Below, piece by piece: positions 16,132 to 24,253 of a DNA stretch of 27,195 nucleotides (the stretch's first letter is position 1; each line of letters begins with the position of its first letter). Source of the DNA: Ravibacter sp964559125 (GTDB lineage: Bacteria; Bacteroidota; Bacteroidia; Cytophagales; Spirosomataceae); the NCBI GenBank assembly GCA_964559125.1, contig CAZLGW010000056.1, positions 1 to 27,195 on the forward strand, in the 5' to 3' direction. Both the position numbers and the translations under genes were made by a program. Under the pieces are notes generated by a model. The model was given only the letters and a program-made list of their open reading frames with translations. It made no database searches and was not told the origin of the DNA.

Positions 16132-16149
16132 TTATGATTCTGATCATAA
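16132..16149. promoter_or_regulatory. FNR/CRP-family operator-like palindrome
   Basis: TTATGAT-TCTG-ATCATAA: a perfect 7-bp inverted repeat with a 4-base spacer. The inner TGAT-N4-ATCA is the core of FNR/DNR-type sites (TTGAT-N4-ATCAA). It lies in the 154-base gap between the flippase stop and the SDR start, upstream of a gene pair that includes an O2/NO-binding globin. The palindrome is seen; the regulator is inferred. Confidence 0.5.
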
Positions 16150-16179
16150 ATACGGGTGACTTCATTCTGATTTCCGGAT

Positions 16180-17211
16180 TTATGGGTTGATAACGGATTC
16201 GTGTTTTTTTGAAGCTGGTTTATTATTTCTTTCCTTAAAATACATAAGGATATACCCGATTGCTATCCAGAAAAGCTCTCTTATCCTGGTAACCAGGCTT
16301 ATGAACACTCCCGATGCAGCGGGAAGGCCTATACTACTGAGCGCCAACGCCATTCCGCCCTCGCGGGTACCGAGCTGCATCGGGAAAAAGAACACCAGGT
16401 TGGCGAATAGGGAGGACCCCGAGCTGACTATAACCGCATCGAGCCAGCTCATATCGAGCCCGATCGCCACCCCGATAAAATATATTTCAGCACAACCGAC
16501 CACCCTGGCGGCGAATTCCAGGAAAAGAGCCTTATAGAATACGGGCTTGCGGTGTGCGTACAGCGCTGTGATCTGCCCGTCAATTCCTTTGAGTGTTTCG
16601 GAGTGCGTAGAAAGCACCAGGCCTGCTCTCCTGCCGATCAGCGGCCAGCGGCTTACATAGGTCAGCGCCGCTACCAGGAATCCTTTCCTGTACATCCTGA
16701 GAAAAAGGTACGCGAGCGTTAGTCCCGTAAGTAGTATTACGAGACACCCTGCAATCAGGAAACGGTCTAGGTCGGGCCGGGCGATGATCAGGATGATAGA
16801 AGCTAGCCAGAACACGACATGGGAGAACATGTGCATCAGACCGTACTGCAGCACCGATGACGAGGCTTTTGCGATACCCAGCCGTGGGGCCAGCTCCATC
16901 ACTCGGTAAGGTTCTCCGCCGAGCCCTACAAAAGGGGTAACATAGTTAATGGCATAGCCGGTGATGGTGAGCTGCAGCACTTCACCGAATGGCAGTGCTG
17001 TATGGGATTTGTCTTTTTCCCGGATAATATTGTGGAATGCCCACGCATTCAGCAGGTAAATGATCAGCCAGGAGCCGATTACGGGTAAAAACCAGTAACC
17101 CATGACAGCGAGGTTGGCCGCGATAGAATGCCAGCCGGTATTGTAAACCAATACCGCCATGGTAACGATACCTATCGCGAAGAATAATATTTTATACTGC
17201 CTGGTACTCAT
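16180..17211 (-). CDS. Flippase-like membrane protein (LPG synthase transmembrane-domain family)
   Basis: 343 residues, almost entirely membrane-spanning (about 8 helices), inner membrane. The family signature TPFVGLGGEPYRV is at residues 92-104 and a second typical string, MQLGTREGGMALAL, lies in the C-terminal half. This is the transmembrane part of lysylphosphatidylglycerol synthase (MprF) without the synthase domain, a family annotated as putative lipid flippases (UPF0104/YbhN-like). It is the last gene of the six-gene minus-strand set, 30 bases after the DUF5686 gene. Given the lipid enzymes upstream, moving a sphingolipid or its precursor across the inner membrane is a reasonable inference, but no transport substrate is shown by the sequence. 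Confidence 0.85.
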   Translation of the reverse strand: MSTRQYKILFFAIGIVTMAVLVYNTGWHSIAANLAVMGYWFLPVIGSWLIIYLLNAWAFHNIIREKDKSHTALPFGEVLQLTITGYAINYVTPFVGLGGEPYRVMELAPRLGIAKASSSVLQYGLMHMFSHVVFWLASIILIIARPDLDRFLIAGCLVILLTGLTLAYLFLRMYRKGFLVAALTYVSRWPLIGRRAGLVLSTHSETLKGIDGQITALYAHRKPVFYKALFLEFAARVVGCAEIYFIGVAIGLDMSWLDAVIVSSGSSLFANLVFFFPMQLGTREGGMALALSSIGLPAASGVFISLVTRIRELFWIAIGYILMYFKERNNKPASKKHESVINP

Positions 17212-17241
17212 GCCAATTTGAGCTCCATATTGTGTATGATG

Positions 17242-19881
17242 CTAAAAATCCAGCCTGAACCGTGCTCTTACGCCCCAGCCCGTCACATTAGGATGATCCA
17301 GGTAGGAAAGTCGTTTCACGATATCTACTCTCAACAGCTTGAAAATGTTGGCAACCCCCACGCTGGCCTCCATATAGGGTTCTCCCGACAGGGTATAGGT
17401 AATGGGCCGCCCCTGTTCGTCCCTGCTGAATTCATAAATATGTTCCCTGGTAAAGTCGGGATCGTTTTCTTTTCTCAACCCGCCTTTCAGCATCTTAAAG
17501 CTGAATACTTCCCTCCATTTCAGGCGTTTGAACAGCGGTATCTTGTTGAAGAGAAAGCCGTTCATATAATACTGGACGTTGAGGCCGGCCCAGTGATCGC
17601 TCGTAAATTCGAGAAAATTCATCAGGTTGTACGAGTTGAGCTGGTAGGCGTAAGTCTGGTTGGCACGGTGGATCATCAGCAACGGGTAGGGGATCCTGCT
17701 GCCGAAAATATAGCCGCCCTCCACGTCGATATCGGCAAAGCCCAACTGCGAGAGATAAACACGCTTGAATACCGACCCGTTTATATTATGGTAGGTATTT
17801 TGGCCTCCCATCAGATTTTTCACGCCGGTATTGTACCGGAGCGTGTAAATCGGGTACTTGTTGACGATAGGCGTGCGGTAAAGCTTCCCCTGGTAGAATT
17901 GTTCGTTGGGAGCGTAGCGGAGCTCGATGCCGATATCAGTGTTATTCAGCTCCCCGATCACGTTCGGACTGTCTGAGGGACTGCCCGCTTCGATGTATTC
18001 CAACACACCCGCCGGCTTCTGCGCCCATTTGGTAATACCGGCCCTGACCGACAGCCTGCTGGCAAATTCCCTGACGTATTCCAGCTTCAGCTGGTCGTTA
18101 TAGAGATAGCGGTTATTCTCTCCCCTTTTAAAGGAAAGGAGAAAATTGTCTTCCTGGATGAACTGCAGGTCCTGGCCCGGGATCTTGGTATCGTGCTGGT
18201 AGCTCAGCCGGACATAATGCAGCGGGAAATGATAGACGGATTTGTTGTTAAGCGAATAGGTCCCGCTCAGGAAGTACTTCCATTTTTCGTCCGTGAACCC
18301 GTAGGCCGCATATGTTTCAAAATAGTAGCGTTTAGAAAGTGCGGAAGTGGTCCTGCCTCCCAGGCGTAGCTTGAAGCCTTCGATGGGATTAAAGCTGTAG
18401 AACGTGTTCGCCGGACCCACTTCGAATTTCCCGAAGGACTTGTAGCCTGCAAAAAGAATGGTGGCGATGTCCATCGTGCGCCGGAAAGAGGAGATGGTCT
18501 GGAGGGTATCTACATTCCTGTATATGTTGCGTTCTGTCCGCTCGAGCTGCATATGCCGCGCACTGTCCCAGTAGCTGTCGGTTATAAAGCTGCTGCTGTC
18601 GGGCCTGTATTCCTTGGGAAGGCCGTAATATATCTCTTCCGGGAGCGGCTTGTTGAACACGTAATTCTTGTAGCTGATGGTCCTGCGCCCCAATATGCCT
18701 GCCCCCCTGTCGCTTAGTGCAAATTCCATCGACAAGGTGGTTTTTTCGGGACGGTACCGCCCGTCAGCGGCTTTTTCAAACTCCAGCTTCGCTTCCAGTC
18801 CCCGCATAAAGTTGAGGTTGATGTCCTTGTTTACCGACAGGTAGGCATAATTTACGGCGTAGCGGCCGTCGAGGGTAATGTAGAGCTTTCCTTCAAACAG
18901 CATATCCGATTTATTGCGCGGCACAAACCCCAGTTCGATCAGGTTCGGCTCATGATTTTTGAGCGTATCCCTGATAAAAAACTTATAAAATGTAGGCGCT
19001 GAATTTGCAAGCGGGCTTAAAAAAAGGTTGGTAGCAATGGCTACGTCGTTTTTGTAAATGTCGATATCTTCATACAGCCTGTTGACATAGCTGCTCAACC
19101 CGTCGTTATCGACAAACCGGTTGTCATACTCTGCTTTTCGCTCCGCCTTTATGTATTGCTTCAGCTTGTAGGGATTTTTTCTGAAGTAGATCTGCGAAAT
19201 CTGTTCCTGCATATAAGCCGGAAGCTGATGCCTGGAACCTTCGGCAGACGACGAGTCGTCTTCAAAAAGGAACTGGTACTTTTTGAAGATACCCCTTTCC
19301 ACGAATTTGTCGGAAAGATTGCTGATTGCAAGCGTTACCTTCTCGTACTGCTCATACTCTACAAAGTCGTTTTTCAGCACCCTGTTGCTATCCTTGTATG
19401 CTATTACCTTCCTGATCAGCTCTACGGCCGGATTGTTCCGGTTCCGGTACCTGCCTTTTGCCCTGACCGTCACTTCGGTCAGCATGGAAGCGTCGACGTC
19501 CAGCGTAATATCTACCTGTTGATTCTTTTCTTCGGAAACTGCAATTTTTCTTGTGACGTATCCTATGTACGTAACTACGAGTGAGTCTGCTCCGGGCGGT
19601 ACGGAGACCAGAAAATGTCCGTCGTCGTCGGCCATGGTACCGTTGGTGGTGCCTTCTACAAGTACACTGGCAAAAGGCAGCGTTTCCTTCGACCGGCTGT
19701 CTGAGATCTTACCCCTGACTACACGATTCTGCGCGTACGAAGTGCTGACGGCTCCAAAAGTAAACAGGCAGAGAAAGAGAGCCGGAATGACGCTCTTCCG
19801 TCTCAAAACGTGTAATAAGAAAATCCTTTTGTTGTTTGTTGAAAATTTCATGACATTAAGGCAGGCCTTTTCCTGCCGCAT
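17242..19881 (-). CDS. DUF5686 outer-membrane protein with carboxypeptidase-like regulatory domain
   Basis: 879 residues from 19881; an in-frame ATG at 19851 would give 869. AGAGGT lies 8 bases before the 19881 ATG, which favours that start. A signal peptide (core VIPALFLCLFTFGAVSTSYAQ) is followed by a carboxypeptidase-regulatory-like domain (about 53-135; KISDSRSKETLPFASVLVEG and YIGYVTRKIAV). The remaining ~740 residues fit the DUF5686 family, rich in alternating Tyr/Phe strands and ending RARFRLDF with a C-terminal Phe, as in an outer-membrane barrel. The function of DUF5686 is unknown. It follows the epimerase-like gene by 13 bases within the lipid operon, so a role in placing or moving the lipid at the outer membrane is possible. 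Confidence 0.85.
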   Translation of the reverse strand: MRQEKACLNVMKFSTNNKRIFLLHVLRRKSVIPALFLCLFTFGAVSTSYAQNRVVRGKISDSRSKETLPFASVLVEGTTNGTMADDDGHFLVSVPPGADSLVVTYIGYVTRKIAVSEEKNQQVDITLDVDASMLTEVTVRAKGRYRNRNNPAVELIRKVIAYKDSNRVLKNDFVEYEQYEKVTLAISNLSDKFVERGIFKKYQFLFEDDSSSAEGSRHQLPAYMQEQISQIYFRKNPYKLKQYIKAERKAEYDNRFVDNDGLSSYVNRLYEDIDIYKNDVAIATNLFLSPLANSAPTFYKFFIRDTLKNHEPNLIELGFVPRNKSDMLFEGKLYITLDGRYAVNYAYLSVNKDINLNFMRGLEAKLEFEKAADGRYRPEKTTLSMEFALSDRGAGILGRRTISYKNYVFNKPLPEEIYYGLPKEYRPDSSSFITDSYWDSARHMQLERTERNIYRNVDTLQTISSFRRTMDIATILFAGYKSFGKFEVGPANTFYSFNPIEGFKLRLGGRTTSALSKRYYFETYAAYGFTDEKWKYFLSGTYSLNNKSVYHFPLHYVRLSYQHDTKIPGQDLQFIQEDNFLLSFKRGENNRYLYNDQLKLEYVREFASRLSVRAGITKWAQKPAGVLEYIEAGSPSDSPNVIGELNNTDIGIELRYAPNEQFYQGKLYRTPIVNKYPIYTLRYNTGVKNLMGGQNTYHNINGSVFKRVYLSQLGFADIDVEGGYIFGSRIPYPLLMIHRANQTYAYQLNSYNLMNFLEFTSDHWAGLNVQYYMNGFLFNKIPLFKRLKWREVFSFKMLKGGLRKENDPDFTREHIYEFSRDEQGRPITYTLSGEPYMEASVGVANIFKLLRVDIVKRLSYLDHPNVTGWGVRARFRLDF

Positions 19882-19894
19882 TTATCTACCTCTA

Positions 19895-20890
19895 TCAGAG
19901 CCACTTTTTTTCTTTATACCACCGCCAGGTTTCTGCCAGCCCGCTGTTCAGGTCATATCCCGGCCTGTACCCCAGAAGTTCCTGCGCAGGTTGAATATTG
20001 CAAAGCCAGTTCTCGGCGGTGAGCTCCCTGACTTTATCACTATTGAGAGCAGGATAACGGCCTGACAGCAATGTATACCACTCATTGACCCTGGCTATCC
20101 CTTTTACCAGTCCTACCGGCAGGTGGATACGCCTGGCCTTCACCCCGCTTACCCGCGAAAAGGCCTCGGAAAGGGCATAGCGGTCATATTCGAATCCATC
20201 CGAAATATCGAAGCTCAGCCAGTCGGATGCTTGCTTCTGTAAGGCGAGCGCTACTGCTTCTACCAGGTCGTGCACATACACAAAAGTCAGTTTTTGCGGA
20301 TTAGCTCCCATATTGAAATCCCATCCTCCGGCAAGCAGCCGGAGCACGATGAACAGGTCTTTTTCACCGGGGCCGTATACCGCCGTCGGCCTGATGACGG
20401 TTACAGGCAATTCCTTTATTTCCTGCAGTTCTGCCTCGGCCAGCAGCTTGCTCCTGCCGTAGGCGGTAACGGGGTTTGGCCTGGCGCCGTCGCCCGAATA
20501 GCTCAGCGGACCGAGCGCAGCCAGGCTGCTGACATAAATAAAACGGTCGGGCAAGGTGCCCGAACTGACGATGGCATGGGCCAGGTTACCCGTAATGCCG
20601 GCGTTGATCGTTTGATAAGCTTCTTCGCTTCCGGCTTTGGTAATACCTGCGTTATGAACGATAAACCGGTATTTTTCCAATGATATCAGCCGTTCAAGCC
20701 CCACGCGGTTTTCATATTCCGGGTATACGATCTTCAGCTTCGGGTCTGGTGCGACAAACGAGTTAAATACCTCCATGCTGCTGTTTTTCCGGATCGCGGC
20801 ATGTACTTCAAATCCCCGTTTCAGGCAGGCTGCGACGAGGTGGGATCCGATAAATCCGTTAGCGCCGGTAACGAGGATTTTTCCGTTCAT
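19895..20890 (-). CDS. NAD(P)-dependent epimerase/dehydratase-like reductase, candidate ceramide reductase (CerR-like)
   Basis: 331 residues, an extended SDR. TGANGFIG is at 8-15 and Arg34 after the second strand suggests NADP(H). Ser121-Ser122, Tyr144 and Lys148 (YGRSK) form the catalytic set, and RPTAVYGPGEKD (167-178) is typical of the 3-beta-hydroxysteroid/flavonol-reductase branch. Its start codon overlaps the stop of the GNAT gene by four bases (ATGA), and SPT is one gene further upstream. In Caulobacter an epimerase-like enzyme, CerR, acts with SPT and bCerS in ceramide synthesis, reducing the keto group. That role is inferred here from context and family; a nucleotide-sugar or other lipid substrate is the alternative. 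Confidence 0.8.
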   Translation of the reverse strand: MNGKILVTGANGFIGSHLVAACLKRGFEVHAAIRKNSSMEVFNSFVAPDPKLKIVYPEYENRVGLERLISLEKYRFIVHNAGITKAGSEEAYQTINAGITGNLAHAIVSSGTLPDRFIYVSSLAALGPLSYSGDGARPNPVTAYGRSKLLAEAELQEIKELPVTVIRPTAVYGPGEKDLFIVLRLLAGGWDFNMGANPQKLTFVYVHDLVEAVALALQKQASDWLSFDISDGFEYDRYALSEAFSRVSGVKARRIHLPVGLVKGIARVNEWYTLLSGRYPALNSDKVRELTAENWLCNIQPAQELLGYRPGYDLNSGLAETWRWYKEKKWL

Positions 20891-22008
20891 ATCTTTTTTA
20901 TATACAGCCTGTAGCGTTTGTAGGGCCTGGCATTCAGCTTTTCCACCGCGCTTGTAATAGCCTTATTGTCTTCCAGCAGCCATGAGCATTCGGCGGTATC
21001 GACTTTAGTCCCTTCCAGGTTTTTGATCAGCGTCAGGTAAAGGGCGCTTTCGATGCCCAGCTTGCGGTATGGTTCCAGCACGCCCAGCGTCATTACTCTT
21101 ACGGTGGTGATGTTCCTGATCCCGGTAAGAAGTTTGAATAACCCGGTAGGGAAAAGGCGCCCCCGTCTGATCCTGATCAGGACCTGGTTCAGATCGGGAA
21201 TACCCAGCAGCCATGCAATAACGTTCCCGTCTTTTTCGGCCACCAGGCACATATCAGGCTTTACGATCTGTTTGAGCTCCCGGGCCAGCCGGTCAAATTC
21301 CGGGTCTGTCATAGGGACAAACCCCAGGTTTTTGTCCCAGGCCGAGTTATACACTTTCTTGATCCGCTCTGCTTCCGCCTTAAAATCTTTGAGCCGGACA
21401 GACCTTATCGTAATCCCCTTGGCGAGGAGGCGGTCGAGAAGCGGTCCGTGTAAGGCAAGTAACCGGCTGTTCAGTTCCTCCCGCCTGATTTCATAAGCCA
21501 GCAGATCGGTCCATTTTTCCAGCCCTAATCCCTTAAACAAGGTATCATAATAGGGCGCATTATAGGTCATCATAACCACCGGCGGCTTGTCGAATCCGTC
21601 GACCAGCACACCGCAAGGATCGTTGGTCGACGGGTTTACCGGGCCGAGAATCGCAGTAGCGCCGCGCTTTTCCACGAAATCACGGGCGGCACTGAAGAGA
21701 GCTCCGGCTACCGCGGAGTCGTCGATACAGTCGAAAAAACCGAAAAAGCCGTCCTGTCTGCCAGTAAACTCATTGTGGTTCCTGTTGAAAATGGCTGCGA
21801 TCCGGCCTACGGTTTTGCCGTTTTGCTCAGCGAGGTAAAGGGCTGCTTCCGCATGAAGAAAAAAAGGATTTTTCCGCGGGGTCAGAAGCTCCTCCTGGCT
21901 GATGAAAAGTTCCGGAACATAGTTCGGGTCGTCTTTGTACAGCTCGTGAGGAAAATCGATAAAGCGGGTCAGCATGGATTTTCCATGTACCTCGAGCACC
22001 TGTATCAT
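20887..22008 (-). CDS. GNAT-fold acyltransferase-like protein, candidate bacterial ceramide synthase
   Basis: 373 residues. I recognise a GNAT-type fold of the YghO-like kind: a beta-strand block FFLHAEAALYLAEQ..GKTVGRIAAI, a loop GPVNPSTNDPCGVLVDGF, and a C-terminal acyl-CoA-type region VMTLGVLEPYRKLGIESALY with the GNAT-like R/Q-x-x-G-x pattern. It overlaps the SPT stop by four bases (ATGA) and the next gene start by four bases, so it is translated with both. In Caulobacter the ceramide synthase (bCerS) is a GNAT-superfamily protein working with SPT. N-acylation of the sphingoid base is therefore the best inference here; direct homology to bCerS must be tested. Soluble, no signal peptide. 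Confidence 0.72.
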   Translation of the reverse strand: MIQVLEVHGKSMLTRFIDFPHELYKDDPNYVPELFISQEELLTPRKNPFFLHAEAALYLAEQNGKTVGRIAAIFNRNHNEFTGRQDGFFGFFDCIDDSAVAGALFSAARDFVEKRGATAILGPVNPSTNDPCGVLVDGFDKPPVVMMTYNAPYYDTLFKGLGLEKWTDLLAYEIRREELNSRLLALHGPLLDRLLAKGITIRSVRLKDFKAEAERIKKVYNSAWDKNLGFVPMTDPEFDRLARELKQIVKPDMCLVAEKDGNVIAWLLGIPDLNQVLIRIRRGRLFPTGLFKLLTGIRNITTVRVMTLGVLEPYRKLGIESALYLTLIKNLEGTKVDTAECSWLLEDNKAITSAVEKLNARPYKRYRLYIKKI

Positions 22009-23210
22009 GCGTTCGTGAATTGTTTGGAAACCCCCGCTTTCCGGAATACCCTGATCATTTTGTCTACCGCTTCCTCAATCTGGGAGAAAGAATGTGTAGC
22101 CATCAGCGAGAAGCGGATGAGGGTATCCTCTGATTTGACCGCCGGGGAGATCACAGGATTTACAAATACGCCTTCATCCTGCAGCATTTTGGTGATCAGG
22201 AATGTGAGGTGGTTATCACGCACATAGACCGGCAGGATCGGGCTTTCGGATTTCCCGATATCAAGGCCATTCTCCACCAGGAGCGCTTTGGCGTAGCGGG
22301 TATTGACCCAGAGCTGTTCGATGTGGTGCGGTTCTGTTTGAATGAGCTCAAGGGCAGCCATCGTACTGGCGGCAGCGGCCGGCGTCATGCTGGCGCTGAA
22401 GATCAGGGAGCGGGCCTTGTGTTTCAGGTATTCTATGGTGGCGGCATCGCTTGCTATAAAGCCGCCCAGCGACGCAAGCGACTTGCTGAAGGTACCCATA
22501 ATGATGTGCACTTCGTCGCTGAGGCCGAAATGAGAAGCTGTTCCTGCGCCCTTTTTCCCGATCACCCCGAGACTGTGCGCATCATCTACCAGCACAGAAG
22601 CGCCGTATTCTTCTGCTACTTTTACAATTTCAGGGAGCTTCACAATGTCGCCCTCCATGCTGAAAATGCCGTCGGTGGCAATGAGTTTCAGCGCGTTTTC
22701 CGGGAGCAGCGAGATTTTCCTTTCAAGGTCGCCGGCATCATTGTGCCTGTACTTGATTACCCTGGAAAACGAAAGCCTGCTGCCATCTATGAGCGACGCA
22801 TGGTTGCTTTCGTCCATTAAAATATAGTCGCTCCGGCCGGTGAGGCTGGACAATACGCCTAGATTCGCCTGGTAGCCTGTGCTGAAGAGGATCGCCTTTT
22901 CCCTACCGGTATATTCTGCCAGCCTGCCCTCCAGCTTTTCGTGGATGTCGAGCGTCCCGTTGAGGAAGCGCGACCCGGCGCAGCCTGACCCGTACTTTTG
23001 CAGCGCCTGCTGGCCGGCTTCGATCACCTTGGGATGGTTGGTCAGGCCCAGGTATGAATTGGAGCCGAACATAAGCACCGGCTTGCCGCCGATTTCGACC
23101 ATAGTATCCTGACCCGATGAAATGGTTCTGAAATAAGGATATAAACCTGCTTTTTTGACGGTTTCGGCCTCCTTATATAGCGAGATACGATTTTTTAGAG
23201 CTTCATTCAT
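22005..23210 (-). CDS. spt: Serine palmitoyltransferase (PLP-dependent alpha-oxoamine synthase)
   Basis: 401 residues, close to known soluble bacterial SPTs (about 400). The enzyme condenses L-serine with palmitoyl-CoA to 3-ketodihydrosphingosine, the first step of sphingolipid synthesis. Visible features: SNSYLGLTNHP near residue 50, GSGCAGSRFLNGTLDIHEKLE (split by family), His137 (NHAS) stacking on PLP, DDAHSLG (209-215) with Asp209 and His212, and the Schiff-base Lys243 in GTFSKSLASLGGF. The N-terminal region (ALKNRISLYKEAETVKKAGL) resembles Sphingobacterium SPT more than KBL or BioF. KBL and BioF are the alternatives, but no biotin or threonine-catabolism genes are nearby and the lipid-type neighbours favour SPT. 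It lies 47 bases after the CDP-alcohol transferase gene and overlaps the GNAT gene by four bases. Confidence 0.87.
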   Translation of the reverse strand: MNEALKNRISLYKEAETVKKAGLYPYFRTISSGQDTMVEIGGKPVLMFGSNSYLGLTNHPKVIEAGQQALQKYGSGCAGSRFLNGTLDIHEKLEGRLAEYTGREKAILFSTGYQANLGVLSSLTGRSDYILMDESNHASLIDGSRLSFSRVIKYRHNDAGDLERKISLLPENALKLIATDGIFSMEGDIVKLPEIVKVAEEYGASVLVDDAHSLGVIGKKGAGTASHFGLSDEVHIIMGTFSKSLASLGGFIASDAATIEYLKHKARSLIFSASMTPAAAASTMAALELIQTEPHHIEQLWVNTRYAKALLVENGLDIGKSESPILPVYVRDNHLTFLITKMLQDEGVFVNPVISPAVKSEDTLIRFSLMATHSFSQIEEAVDKMIRVFRKAGVSKQFTNA

Positions 23211-23257
23211 AACATTGGTGTCTAAACTTCCTGAAATCGTTTAACTTAGATAACAAT

Positions 23258-23971
23258 TTAGCAATCCGAACTGTTGACTTCTGACACTAATTTTCTATCT
23301 GCTTTCTCTTTTTTGTCGGCAATGTCCGCAAGAGACAAGAGTTTTTTGCTATTTAAAATATTGATGACCAGCAGTGCAGCAAAAGCTATACCCAGGAGAT
23401 AAACCAGCGAGCCTGTATAAAAAAACTCTATGCCTATCATAAGCGAGAGCACGATGCGGAATTCGGTAGGCCCCATTATCCCGGCATCTATTTGGTAGGT
23501 GCCGGTAATTTTGTACTGAAGCTGGGAAATGATCATAGCCCAGCCGTACATAACCACTACCAGGAAGGCCAGGGCTTTTCCCCACTCGCCGGTCATGTAA
23601 ATGAAAGCGCCCAGTCCTGTCACGGCGGTGCTGAGCCAGTCCATCACTACGTCGAGAGAAAACCCGTACCACTTCCGGGGGATGTTCCGGTAGTAGGCCA
23701 GCCGGCCGTCCAGCGAATCGCCGAACCAGTTGATTGCAAAGCCTGCAACGGCCATCCAGAGAAATGCCGGCGAATAGAACCGGGCGGCTGCAAGCGAAGC
23801 AAAAACCAGCAGACTTCCGAAGAAGCCGATCCCCGTCATCATATCGGGTGAGCAGAAGGAGGGTATGATGCGGACAAGACGTGATATGGCCGCCTGCTCA
23901 TATTTCTTCAGCAAATGGGTCCGGGGCCTGTCGCCGAAAATTTTCCCTGCCTGTGCTTTTTCTTCTGACAT
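23258..23971 (-). CDS. CDP-alcohol phosphatidyltransferase family protein
   Basis: 237 residues, about six membrane helices (for example 43-62, 68-84, 113-127). The family motif is present: Asp85, Asp88, Gly89, Ala92, Gly103, Asp107 and Asp111, the acidic residues that bind Mg2+ and CDP and the last serving as base. The usual Arg directly after Ala92 is Tyr; an Arg stands two positions later (95) and the spacing to Gly103 is one residue longer than the minimal motif. The family transfers a phospho-alcohol from a CDP carrier. As the first gene of the set leading into SPT, it may add a phospho head group to ceramide or diacylglycerol; which, cannot be told. I see no convincing TAnnTTTG promoter upstream. 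Confidence 0.85.
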   Translation of the reverse strand: MSEEKAQAGKIFGDRPRTHLLKKYEQAAISRLVRIIPSFCSPDMMTGIGFFGSLLVFASLAAARFYSPAFLWMAVAGFAINWFGDSLDGRLAYYRNIPRKWYGFSLDVVMDWLSTAVTGLGAFIYMTGEWGKALAFLVVVMYGWAMIISQLQYKITGTYQIDAGIMGPTEFRIVLSLMIGIEFFYTGSLVYLLGIAFAALLVINILNSKKLLSLADIADKKEKADRKLVSEVNSSDC

Positions 23972-24253
23972 ACCTGTTTTCTTTCAGCAGTCAGCAACTG
24001 ATTTCTGATTGCTCATGGCTATTTTATGTAAATATAAAATTTCCGTGACCAAATCTCTTATAACTTTAGAAAGGCAGATAGCATATTTAACGGGAAACGG
24101 ACAAAATCAAGGGTGAAATTTCCCGGGGTATCTGCTTAAAACATTAGCCCGGCGGATACGGATTGCCTTTATAATACGTTACTTTTAGATCACAGAAGCT
24201 GCCAGCTACATATTTGAAAAACGCACCAACCTTTGATTGCCCGTTTAGACTGA
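23972..24253. other. 282-base divergent intergenic region
   Basis: It separates the minus-strand lipid set from the plus-strand helicase gene, so both promoters should lie here. Candidate elements are poor: TATATTTA (minus, 24036-24029) and CATATTTG (plus, about 24212-24219) each miss the -7 consensus by one base and lack a well-spaced upstream element. No coding potential, repeat or hairpin of note was seen. Confidence 0.45.

Noticed and set aside
17218..17976. Open frame of 252 codons on the plus strand
   Set aside because: It lies wholly antisense to the DUF5686 gene, shows no family resemblance, and its composition mirrors the coding strand; an overlap by-product.
22005..23210. Assignment as 2-amino-3-ketobutyrate CoA ligase or BioF
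   Set aside because: The PLP motifs are shared, but neighbours are lipid-type genes rather than threonine dehydrogenase or biotin genes, and the N-terminal region looks like bacterial SPT. Not fully excluded.
24170..24175. TATAAT upstream of the helicase gene as a sigma-70 -10 box
   Set aside because: The main sigma factor of Bacteroidota uses TAnnTTTG with an upstream TTTG, and no well-placed -35 accompanies it.
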